Notes under the pieces: model-generated | Databases searched by the model: none | What the model was told of the DNA's origin: nothing | Seen by the model: the letters and a program-made list of their open reading frames with translations, nothing else | Program-made: the position numbers and the translations under genes | Origin: Methanothrix sp. | GTDB lineage: Archaea; Halobacteriota; Methanosarcinia; Methanotrichales; Methanotrichaceae | NCBI GenBank assembly: GCA_028708055.1 | Contig: JAQVZT010000161.1 | Coordinates: 1 to 6,124, forward strand | DNA length: 6,124 nt | Reading direction: 5' to 3' | Part shown: positions 1 through 5,633 of the stretch, piece after piece | Layout: every line of letters starts with the position of its first letter | Position numbering within the stretch: position 1 is the first letter of the stretch

Positions 1-6
1 CTGGAG

Positions 7-192
7 ATGCCTGCAGGGACCAATCTTAAAGCACCGGGTTGGAAAGATGTGGTCAAACCCAAGGCCTGCTGCCCGGAATGCGGTAACAAAAGGAATGAAG
101 ATGAGTTGATCCGGGAGGGCTGTCATATCTGCGGTTGGTCCAGCCCAGCACCTCTGCCCATCATCCGGCCCGGCGTTGGAAATTACGATTGA
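7..192 (+). CDS. Small zinc-ribbon protein at the upstream side of the gvp genes
   Basis: I do not recognise this as a named Gvp family. The 61-residue protein has two paired-cysteine knuckles, CCPECG (residues 21-26) and CHICGW (39-44), the classic layout of a four-cysteine zinc ribbon. A short basic N-terminus precedes them and a proline-rich tail follows. It ends 16 bases before the ATG of the GvpH-like gene on the same strand, so it is probably co-transcribed with the gas-vesicle genes. The start is uncertain: the frame stays open to the window edge, and the GGAG at 3-6 touches the ATG at 7 with no spacing, so it cannot be its ribosome binding site. The true start may lie upstream, making this a C-terminal fragment. 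A role in gas-vesicle assembly or regulation is inference from position only. Confidence 0.6.
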   Translation: MPAGTNLKAPGWKDVVKPKACCPECGNKRNEDELIREGCHICGWSSPAPLPIIRPGVGNYD

Positions 193-196
193 TCTT

Positions 197-202
197 GGAG
201 GG
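197..202 (+). promoter_or_regulatory. Ribosome binding site that fixes the gvpH-like start
   Basis: GGAGGG lies six bases before the ATG at 209. This supports that ATG over the in-frame TTG at 176, which would overlap the previous gene by 17 bases and has no Shine-Dalgarno sequence at a sensible distance. Confidence 0.7.
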
Positions 203-208
203 ATACTT

Positions 209-823
209 ATGGTCGAGGACTCAAAAGATAAGGATGCAAGCAAGAATAAAGAGGATGCCGAGAAGATAGCGCGCCTGGAAAGAAGAATCGAAGAACTGGA
301 AAAGGGGTCCCGTAAACAAAGTGGCGATATTCAAATGGGGGGGATAGTGCATAACGTGGTGAGCCAGTTCATCCCCGGCCTGGGTGGCATAATCAAATCC
401 CTGGAAGAGTCCTCACCCGAATTTCGGCAGAGGATTGCGGACACGGACGCAGAAATTAAACACAGGATCGATGTAGGCTGGTCCAGTAAGCCTGTCGTCG
501 ACTATCATGTCTCTACCAGGCCGCTAGGCCGGGGCCCAGGCCATGCAGCGAGGCGGGCGGCTCCCCGAACGGAAAGCGTCAGAATGCCAGAGTCTGCACC
601 CCAAAGGCAGCCGATAGTGGATGTGATGGAAGGAAAGGATGGCATCACTATTATTGCCGAACTGCCCGGGGTCTCTGAGGAGGAGCTGTTGATGAATCTT
701 GAGGGAGATTCTCTGGAAATAACTGCCGGTCAATTCAGCAAGAAAATAGTAATGCCCAGGCAGGCAAAATCCATCATCGAGAAGAGCTTCAAAAACGGCA
801 TACTTCATCTTCGGTTAGACTAG
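209..823 (+). CDS. gvpH: GvpH-like gas vesicle protein (Hsp20/alpha-crystallin domain)
   Basis: The 204-residue cytoplasmic protein is probably a small-heat-shock-type accessory factor of gas-vesicle assembly. Residues 14-33 form a charged predicted coiled coil (KIARLERRIEELEK). Residues 44-90 form an amphipathic stretch with a Gly/Ile-rich core (FIPGLGGIIKSLEE). Residues 95-133 are an Arg/Pro/Ala-rich linker. Residues 135-204 match an alpha-crystallin domain: DVMEGKDG-ITIIAELPGVSEEEL, then EGDSLEI, and the closing FKNGILHLRLD, a variant of the Hsp20 NGVL signature. The protein stops right there, lacking the C-terminal IxI tail that canonical small heat-shock proteins use to form oligomers. 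Haloarchaeal GvpH has the same domain and is known to influence gvp expression and interact with other Gvp proteins. The gene lies 10 bases before gvpK. The domain call is firm; the exact orthology to haloarchaeal gvpH is less so. Confidence 0.82.
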   Translation: MVEDSKDKDASKNKEDAEKIARLERRIEELEKGSRKQSGDIQMGGIVHNVVSQFIPGLGGIIKSLEESSPEFRQRIADTDAEIKHRIDVGWSSKPVVDYHVSTRPLGRGPGHAARRAAPRTESVRMPESAPQRQPIVDVMEGKDGITIIAELPGVSEEELLMNLEGDSLEITAGQFSKKIVMPRQAKSIIEKSFKNGILHLRLD

Positions 824-833
824 GACTGCAGAA

Positions 834-1157
834 ATGTCAGTCAACCTGGATGAAGGAAACCTGAAGGATGGGCTCTTGGGCCTGGTGGTAGCCCTGGTGG
901 AGATCATCCAGGAGCTTTTGGAGCGACAGGCTTTGAGGAGAATGGAGAGTGGAAGTCTCAGCGACTGCGAAATTGAGCGACTTGGCGAAGCCCTCTCTGA
1001 ATTAACCGAGGCCCTCGCTAAGATAAAATCGGACAACAACATCGAAGATGCTGTGCAATTGGTTCGAACTGATCTCGACCTGGCCGCGGAAGACCTGATA
1101 GATAAATTCCTCAACCCTGCAAGCTGGAATGAAGAAAGCCAAAAAGAGGAGTCCTGA
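834..1157 (+). CDS. gvpK: Gas vesicle protein GvpK
   Basis: The 107-residue protein matches the GvpK family along its whole length. The diagnostic block is residues 9-48: NLKDGLLGLVVALVEIIQELLERQALRRM, followed by GSLSDCEIERLGEAL. The rest is helical and acidic (TEALAKIKSDNNIEDAV). GvpK is a soluble accessory protein found in almost all gas-vesicle clusters of bacteria and archaea. It is needed or important for vesicle formation, although its biochemical job is not settled. The length is typical for the family. The ATG at 834 follows the gvpH stop by 10 bases with a weak AGGA at 822-825, and the next gene starts five bases after its stop, so translation is probably coupled within the operon. 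This is one of the most certain calls in the window. Confidence 0.95.
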   Translation: MSVNLDEGNLKDGLLGLVVALVEIIQELLERQALRRMESGSLSDCEIERLGEALSELTEALAKIKSDNNIEDAVQLVRTDLDLAAEDLIDKFLNPASWNEESQKEES

Positions 1158-1162
1158 GATAA

Positions 1163-1945
1163 ATGGCAAACGAGGCCAGGTACCTTTACTCCGTTGCCAG
1201 GACCGGACAGGAAAACCGGTTGGGCAGCATAGGCATCCAGAAGAATGAGGTCTACATAGTACCCTATAAAGATATCGCGGCAATAGTTCATGCCTGCGAG
1301 GCAAAACCGTATCATACCGAGGACAAAAAGCTGGCCGAGGATTGGGTCTTGGAGCATAGCTATGTAATAGACCAGGCGACGAAGATGTTCGGAACCGTGC
1401 TTCCTTTCTCATTCGATGTCATCATCAGGGGTGATGATGATGCGGTTTTAGACTGGCTTTGCCGGGACTACGAAAAACTTGCAAGCGAGCTGCTGCGCAT
1501 GCAGGGAACGGCAGAGTATTCGATCCAGATATATTGCGATCATGCTTGTTTGGAAAATCTGGTATTAGCCCATAATCAGGAGCTGGGGGATCTTAAAAGC
1601 CGCATCCAAAATGAGCCGAAAGGAAAGGCCTATCTTCTCAAGCGCAATCTTGACATAAAGCTGAAAGACCTGACCTACGCAGAAGCCGGCAGGCTGGCAG
1701 ATCAGTTTTTTTTTGAAATCAAGCCTTTGGCGGAGGAGCTGAAGGCTGCAGGCAAGAGCTCCTGGACTGCGGACAAATACAGGGACAAGAAGCTTCTCGC
1801 TGCCTTTTGCTGCAGGGTCTCGGATGAGGCCGTGAAAAAGCTGGGCGAGGTCCTTGAAGAGATCAACTGCAAAGAGGGGTTCTATGTAAGGTTCACCGGC
1901 CCCTGGGCTCCCTTCAGCTTTGTGTGCCTTTCGGGGGTAGGATGA
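1163..1945 (+). CDS. gvpL: Gas vesicle protein GvpF/GvpL family
   Basis: The 260-residue protein belongs to the GvpL/GvpF family of gas-vesicle accessory proteins, which bind the shell protein GvpA and other Gvps during assembly. Signs are the N-terminal beta-strand block (ARYLYSVARTG, residues 5-15, then VYIVPYKDIAAIVH around 31-44), the helical segment with EHSYVIDQATKMFGTVLPFSF (about 74-94), and the family-closing motif TGPWAPFSFV (245-254), which ends the protein as it does in homologues. The length fits an archaeal GvpL/F. A run of eight T at 1707-1714 inside the gene is read through in frame. The ATG at 1163 has AGAGGAG at 1145-1151 eleven bases before it. The stop overlaps the next start as ATGA, indicating translational coupling. 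Whether to name it GvpF or GvpL cannot be settled without a tree. Confidence 0.92.
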   Translation: MANEARYLYSVARTGQENRLGSIGIQKNEVYIVPYKDIAAIVHACEAKPYHTEDKKLAEDWVLEHSYVIDQATKMFGTVLPFSFDVIIRGDDDAVLDWLCRDYEKLASELLRMQGTAEYSIQIYCDHACLENLVLAHNQELGDLKSRIQNEPKGKAYLLKRNLDIKLKDLTYAEAGRLADQFFFEIKPLAEELKAAGKSSWTADKYRDKKLLAAFCCRVSDEAVKKLGEVLEEINCKEGFYVRFTGPWAPFSFVCLSGVG

Positions 1946-2511
1946 ATCCGGAAAGGGAGAGCTGTCTGGTCGAGGTTTTGGATAGGCTTCTCAACAAGGG
2001 AGCAGTTCTCAACGCTGATATCATCATCTCAGTGGCAGGCATTCCCCTGATTGGCGTGACCCTGAAGGCCATGATTGCCGGCATGGAGACAATGCTGGAG
2101 TACGGCATAATGGAAGACTGGGATAAGAGCAGCCGGGAACTGTATGCCAGCCAGGAGACGCACCTGCCGCTCTTGCCGGGCGAGCAGATCCTCTACAAGA
2201 CCTTCGGATATCTGCGAGAGGATGAGGGTCTGATAAAATGCTGGGTGCCAGGCATCTGGCACATCACCAGCCAAAGAGTCATTCTCTGGGTTAAAACACC
2301 AGGCAAGGTCCTCTTTGAGACGCCGCTGGAAAACCTGCGCGTATTGAGAGTGCCTGCCTCTCATGAGGTAAGAAAGGAACTGGAATTTATTTATCCAGAA
2401 GGCAGCGCACGGATATCCCTATCAGAGAGAAATGAGTTCGAACAGGCCCTGGCAGAGGCAGCAAGAGCGACTGCAGCCAGGAAGGAATCTGAACTCTTAG
2501 TAGCAGGATAA
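1942..2511 (+). CDS. GvpJ/GvpM-type gas vesicle protein fused to a GRAM/PH-like domain
   Basis: The 189-residue protein has two parts. Residues 8-57 are a GvpA/J/M-family shell-protein domain: VEVLDRLLNKGAVLNADIIIS, then VAGIPLIGVTLKAMIAGME and TMLEYG. This places it with the minor shell proteins GvpJ/GvpM rather than the main shell protein GvpA. After a linker (58-76), residues 77-170 look like a GRAM/bacterial PH-like domain: LLPGEQILYKTFGY, GIWHITSQRVIL, LFETPLENLRVLRV, a strand (LEFIYPEG), and a closing helix (ERNEFEQALAEAARA). Usual GvpJ/GvpM proteins are about 75-120 residues, so the extension is exceptional. The start is the ATG of the ATGA overlap with gvpL; an in-frame GTG at 1924 would add only six residues inside gvpL. 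This is the last gene of the operon here. The Gvp domain is certain; the GRAM call rests on pattern recognition. Confidence 0.88.
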   Translation: MNPERESCLVEVLDRLLNKGAVLNADIIISVAGIPLIGVTLKAMIAGMETMLEYGIMEDWDKSSRELYASQETHLPLLPGEQILYKTFGYLREDEGLIKCWVPGIWHITSQRVILWVKTPGKVLFETPLENLRVLRVPASHEVRKELEFIYPEGSARISLSERNEFEQALAEAARATAARKESELLVAG

Positions 2512-2729
2512 ACCATATCAAGACCATAGCCAAATTTTGTTGAAGACTCCTTATTGATGAATGATTCGGACTGTAGCAATTCAAGAGCCTCTCTTCCGGT
2601 AAGGCCGACTTTCAATTCCAGCATCTCAGCGGCAGGATTTACCTCCTTGACTATCACCTGCAAGAGGGTCTCGATGGTGGCAATGGAGCTGCCCAGAGCA
2701 TTGAGGCATTTGGAGTTACTCTGGCTCAT
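2391..2729 (-). CDS. Small unknown protein downstream of the radical SAM gene
   Basis: I do not recognise this family. The 112-codon frame begins with an ATG seven bases after the TGA of the radical SAM gene, so the two probably form a unit. The first 75 residues look like a genuine soluble, mostly helical protein: an N-terminal helix (TIETLLQVIVKEV), then AAEMLELKVGLTGREALELLQ and KFGYGLDMVYP. The last 40 residues are read from the strand opposite the 3' end of the gvpJ/M-like gene (2391-2511) and are Ala/Ser-rich like an antisense shadow, so the natural protein may be shorter in relatives. No Shine-Dalgarno sequence is evident, so expression would depend on coupling to the gene before it. 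Nothing else accounts for 2512-2729. It could also be a decaying gene. Confidence 0.5.
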   Translation of the reverse strand: MSQSNSKCLNALGSSIATIETLLQVIVKEVNPAAEMLELKVGLTGREALELLQSESFINKESSTKFGYGLDMVYPATKSSDSFLAAVALAASARACSNSFLSDRDIRALPSG

Positions 2730-2736
2730 CGTAGAA

Positions 2737-3684
2737 TCAGATTGGTTCAGCTAGATCCGGCCTCAGATCATGCGCTTCCAGGATCTTTTTCGTTTCCCTG
2801 GAGAGCCTTAGAAGCCTATCGGCGGACGGCCTCTCTACATCAATATCCCTTCTCCTCAAAGGATGGGGCGAAATTGGCCTCAATATGGGTATCACACCCA
2901 TTTCAGTAAGCGTAGCAACACCCGCCAAAACACATTCATCACTCTCCCCCAATCCCTGGATGAAGTTGGAGGATACTCGATTCTTCCCAAAAATGGGCAC
3001 GGCTTTCTCAAGAGACTTTAGGACATGCTCCAGAGACAGATTCTGGCAAACCTTAGCAAATATCTTGGGGTCCATAGTCTCTACGTTGTATTTTATCTCA
3101 GTTGCTCCAGCCTGCTTCAAATCAGCAGATGAGGTCTTTGTGGGGTAGATGGAAACGCCGATGGGCACATCATATCTCGCTCTCAAGGCAGATACAATCG
3201 ACACTGCTCTCTTGGCCTCATCCTCCACCGAACTCTCCACACCGCTGGTGAGGGAAATTGCTCTTAGATGCCCTGTTTTCCAGGATTCTTGCACGATCTG
3301 AAATATTTCTTCTTGGCCTTTTACCTCTCCGGCGAGCGATGGAACAGGACAGAACTTGCAGTCATAGACGCACCGGCCGGAGATAGTGAGATATGCTTGC
3401 TCAGGACAGTGGCTCAGGGCGGCCTCAAGACGGCCGGATACTATGGGCTTTCCGTCCTTGATAAGAGTGATGTCGCTGCCGCTTCCTATTACCTTGATAG
3501 GAGATTTCTTGTTTGCAGCCAGCCTTACCCTATGATCGCCGAATTTGAAGAAGAATGATTCTATGCCGGCACCTGGACCCGCTATGGGCTTTGTGGTCCT
3601 GACCGCGTTACTCAAGAGCTCTTAACTGATATCAGCGCTGCCTATTCTTACTAGCATAGCTTTAATTTCGGCATTCATCTCCAT
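2737..3684 (-). pseudogene. Biotin-synthase-like radical SAM protein with an in-frame stop at codon 21
   Basis: Radical SAM enzymes use a [4Fe-4S] cluster to cleave S-adenosylmethionine. The cluster motif here is CVYDCKFC (CxxxCxxC; Cys 82, 86, 89 counted from the TTG at 3615). BioB-like landmarks follow: SLTSG (121-125), NVET (177-180), GLGESDE (221-227) and RPISPHP (247-252). The substrate is unknown. The TTG frame gives 292 residues, starting abruptly. Upstream in the same frame, an ATG at 3684 with TTGAGG seven bases before it encodes 20 protein-like residues ending GSADIS. Then comes TAA (3622-3624), then codons for ELL running straight into SNAVRTT of the body. The natural product was probably about 315 residues. 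Re-initiation at TTG 3615 could still yield an enzyme with all cluster ligands. A sequencing error or a recent nonsense mutation are the alternatives; TAA ends other genes here, so recoding is unlikely. Confidence 0.8.
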
Positions 3685-3754
3685 GATTCTGCCTCAAGTG
3701 CAATTAATGATGATCTTAAGTCACGATTGTTAATTTGATGTGTAAGGCAAGCGA

Positions 3755-3763
3755 GATATAAAT
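3755..3763 (+). promoter_or_regulatory. TATA-box-like promoter element for tRNA-Cys/cysS
   Basis: GATATAAAT preceded by GCGA resembles an archaeal BRE plus TATA element. A start about 25 bases downstream would fall near 3785, giving a leader of roughly 65 bases before the tRNA. Read on the other strand the same bases are ATTTATATC, also TATA-like, and would place a start near 3734 for the radical SAM gene, so the element might serve both directions. A weaker candidate, GTATTAGTA at 3811-3819, lies closer to the tRNA. Confidence 0.45.
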
Positions 3764-3770
3764 GCTGGCA

Positions 3771-3803
3771 ATGCGGCAAAGAGAAAAAGTAATATTGCCG
3801 CAA
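3771..3803. repeat. Inverted repeat in the tRNA-Cys/cysS promoter
   Basis: TGCGGCAA (3772-3779) is a perfect 8-bp inverted copy of TTGCCGCA (3795-3802), separated by a 15-base A-rich spacer. Each arm is itself a near-palindrome of the form TTGC-N-GCAA: ATGCGGCAA at 3771-3779 and TTGCCGCAA at 3795-3803, with centres 24 bp apart. The pair straddles the predicted transcription start, which suits a repressor operator better than an RNA hairpin. The regulator is unknown. Confidence 0.45.
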
Positions 3804-3849
3804 CCCTCAGGTATTAGTACATCTCAGATAGTAGGTGAGAGATGGAGGC

Positions 3850-3920
3850 GCCGGGATGACTGACCGGTTAAGTGCGCGGCTGCAGACCGCGAGAATTGGG
3901 TTCGACTCCCAATCCCGGCC
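3850..3920 (+). tRNA. tRNA-Cys (anticodon GCA)
   Basis: The 71-base cloverleaf can be drawn by hand. The acceptor stem GCCGGGA (3850-3856) pairs perfectly with TCCCGGC (3913-3919). The anticodon stem CGCGG/CCGCG (3875-3879/3887-3891) encloses loop CTGCAGA with anticodon GCA at 3882-3884 and G37. The T arm TTGGG-TTCGACT-CCCAA spans 3896-3912. There is no intron, and CCA is not encoded. Oddities: the discriminator (3920) is C, whereas tRNA-Cys normally has U73, a main identity element for CysRS. The D stem has only three pairs (ACT 3859-3861 with AGT 3871-3873), giving A10-U25 where G10-C25 is usual, plus a G13/A22 mismatch. The variable loop is four bases (AGAA). cysS starts two bases after the 3' end. 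Either a divergent but working isoacceptor or a decaying copy; the intact stems favour the former. Confidence 0.88.
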
Positions 3921-3922
3921 TT

Positions 3923-5344
3923 ATGAAGATCCAGAATACGATGACCGGAAAGAAAGAGATTTTCCAGCCAATTCATAATAATCGAATTAATTTATTTGTT
4001 TGCGGACCAACCGTCTATGATGATTCGCATATAGGCCATGCCAGAACGTATATTGCCTTTGATGTGGTTGCCCGCTATCTCAAGCACAAGGGCTTTAGCG
4101 TCTTTTACCTGCAGAACATCACTGATGTAGACGACAAAATAATAGAGAGAGCTGAAAAGACGCATACTTCGCCACGTTCTCTCTCAAAGAAGTTCGAGCA
4201 GAGATACCTGGAGGACATGCGTGCACTGGGCGTCATCAACGTCAGTTATTATGCCCGAGCAACCGAACATCTTCCTCAAATCATTGATCAGATAGGGAGG
4301 TTGATTCAGAAGGGCTTTGCTTACGAGACGCAGACCGGGGTCTACTTTAATGAATCCCGGTTCGAAGGTTTTGGAAAGCTCTCGCACCAGAGTGCTGAGG
4401 ACCTGGCAAAACACAGAATTGAGCCGGATCCGACGAAAATAAATCCTGGAGACTTCTCGCTCTGGAAAAAGAGGCAAGACGGAGAAGATGTGACCTGGGA
4501 TTCACCCTGGGGAAAAGGCCGGCCAGGATGGCACATTGAGGATACAGCTATCACCGAGAACTACTTTGGTGCGCAATATGATATCCATGGCGGAGCGATG
4601 GACCTGATCTTCCCTCACCATGAGGCGGAGATCGCCCAGATGGAGGCGACTTCGGGAAAAGAGCCGCTGGTTAGATGCTGGATGCACACCGGCTTTCTCA
4701 ATGTCAATGGAGAGAAGATGTCCAAGTCGCTGGGAAACTTCACAACCATTCGGGATATGCTGCAAAGCTATGATGCTGATGCCTTCCGCTTCTTCGTTCT
4801 CTTGGCGCACTACAGAAGTCCCATCGACTACTCAGAAGAGGCTCTGGAGCAGGCAAGGAGGAGTCTGGAGCGGATACGCCAGGCTGCGAAGATCATTGAA
4901 GAGCAATTGGAAACGGCCCCGGTATCCTCCGAGCCTGAAGATATAGACGCCAGCGCGACCCTGGCCAGAGCCAGGTTTCTTGAATCAATGGATAACGATT
5001 TCAATACTCCTTATGCCTTGAGGGCAGTTTTCGACCTGGTCAGGGAAGTAAATCGTCGAATAAATGAAAAGACAATTTCTCGAAAGGGGTTACAGGATGT
5101 CAGTGAGCAGCTCAAGGAATTCGGAGAAATCCTCGGCATGAGCTTCTATGCAGCAGGCAAAAAGCCGGCAGATAAAGCAGATGCCGTAACTGATAATTTG
5201 ATCGAACTCTTGAAGGAGATAAGGCAGAAGCTGCGCGAGAAAAAGGAATGGCAGCTTGCTGACGAGATACGCAGCATGCTAAATGAGCTGAACGTAGTCA
5301 TTGAGGACAGAAAGGCCGGGGATAGAAAAGATGACCTCAAGTAG
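3923..5344 (+). CDS. cysS: Cysteinyl-tRNA synthetase
   Basis: This class I enzyme charges tRNA-Cys with cysteine using ATP, in the cytoplasm. The 473-residue length is normal. The Rossmann catalytic domain carries HIGH (36-39) within CGPTVYDDSHIGHA and KMSKS (265-269) within GEKMSKSLGN. The DALR/anticodon-binding helical region follows from about 300. Zinc ligands by alignment to the E. coli enzyme are Cys27, His232 and Glu236, but the fourth, Cys209 in E. coli, is Asp207 here (GRPGWHIEDTAI); spacing to the His is the same 25 residues. The ATG at 3923 is chosen because the frame upstream runs through the tRNA gene, and the preceding GTG at 3872 would translate tRNA sequence. No Shine-Dalgarno sequence lies between tRNA and ATG, so translation is probably leaderless after tRNA 3'-end cleavage. 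Confidence 0.96.
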   Translation: MKIQNTMTGKKEIFQPIHNNRINLFVCGPTVYDDSHIGHARTYIAFDVVARYLKHKGFSVFYLQNITDVDDKIIERAEKTHTSPRSLSKKFEQRYLEDMRALGVINVSYYARATEHLPQIIDQIGRLIQKGFAYETQTGVYFNESRFEGFGKLSHQSAEDLAKHRIEPDPTKINPGDFSLWKKRQDGEDVTWDSPWGKGRPGWHIEDTAITENYFGAQYDIHGGAMDLIFPHHEAEIAQMEATSGKEPLVRCWMHTGFLNVNGEKMSKSLGNFTTIRDMLQSYDADAFRFFVLLAHYRSPIDYSEEALEQARRSLERIRQAAKIIEEQLETAPVSSEPEDIDASATLARARFLESMDNDFNTPYALRAVFDLVREVNRRINEKTISRKGLQDVSEQLKEFGEILGMSFYAAGKKPADKADAVTDNLIELLKEIRQKLREKKEWQLADEIRSMLNELNVVIEDRKAGDRKDDLK

Positions 5345-5395
5345 AATTCCTATCATCGATCACAGGGATAATCGGATTGATATAATGCGATGAGG

Positions 5396-5417
5396 GGCTG
5401 AGGTTGATATCTCAGCC
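5396..5417 (+). other. Short hairpin just after cysS
   Basis: GGCTGAG (5396-5402) pairs perfectly with CTCAGCC (5411-5417) across an eight-base loop. It starts 51 bases after the cysS stop. No T run follows directly, so it is not a bacterial-type terminator; it could stabilise the cysS 3' end. Its role is unknown. Confidence 0.35.
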
Positions 5418-5458
5418 GTTCTCGGAGTGGCAAATGAGTTTGAATCCATCAAAAATGG

Positions 5459-5510
5459 TTTTTCTCTCCGGTCCTTTGTTTTTGGCTTTGTCAAGATATT
5501 GGCAGTTTTT
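5459..5510 (+). terminator. Probable archaeal T-rich termination region of cysS
   Basis: Three TTTTT tracts (5459-5463, 5479-5483, 5506-5510) lie in a T-rich stretch 115-166 bases after the cysS stop. Archaeal RNA polymerase terminates at short non-template T runs, often several in a row. No gene is convincing across this stretch. Confidence 0.4.
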
Positions 5511-5633
5511 GCGTCATATCATTGCCTGCAGGACATCAATAGCCAGTTATTTAATAATAGGGATATGGGCAAATATACTCGTTCCAGATAATTGCACTCT
5601 ATGATCAGCATACTTTCGAGATAACACCGTCAC

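Noticed and set aside
524..808. Long minus-strand frames opposite gvpH, gvpK and gvpL (also 815-1357 and 1002-1412)
   Set aside because: Shadows of well-recognised Gvp genes; no family pattern, start signals or operon logic.
2554..2754. 66-codon plus-strand frame between the gvp operon and the radical SAM gene
   Set aside because: It is antisense to the more protein-like minus-strand small gene and to the radical SAM 3' end, with no upstream signal.
3834..3859. GGTGA plus ATG at 3842 as the start of a cysS leader peptide
   Set aside because: It is in the same frame as cysS but ends after five codons at a TGA inside the tRNA, with a second stop at 3869; the three-base spacing is too short. 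Most likely chance in the tRNA 5' leader.
3872..3922. N-terminal extension of cysS from the GTG at 3872
   Set aside because: These 17 codons are the 3' two-thirds of the tRNA-Cys gene; the family's N-terminus matches the ATG at 3923.
5387..5417. Box C/D guide RNA (GCGATGA followed by CTGA)
   Set aside because: The C box has a mismatch, only four bases separate it from the CTGA, leaving no room for a guide, and no terminal D box or C' box is in place.
5404..5604. 66-codon frame between cysS and the winged-helix gene
   Set aside because: It starts at a TTG within a hairpin loop, has no ribosome binding site, overlaps the T-rich terminator region, and its composition shows no protein-like pattern.
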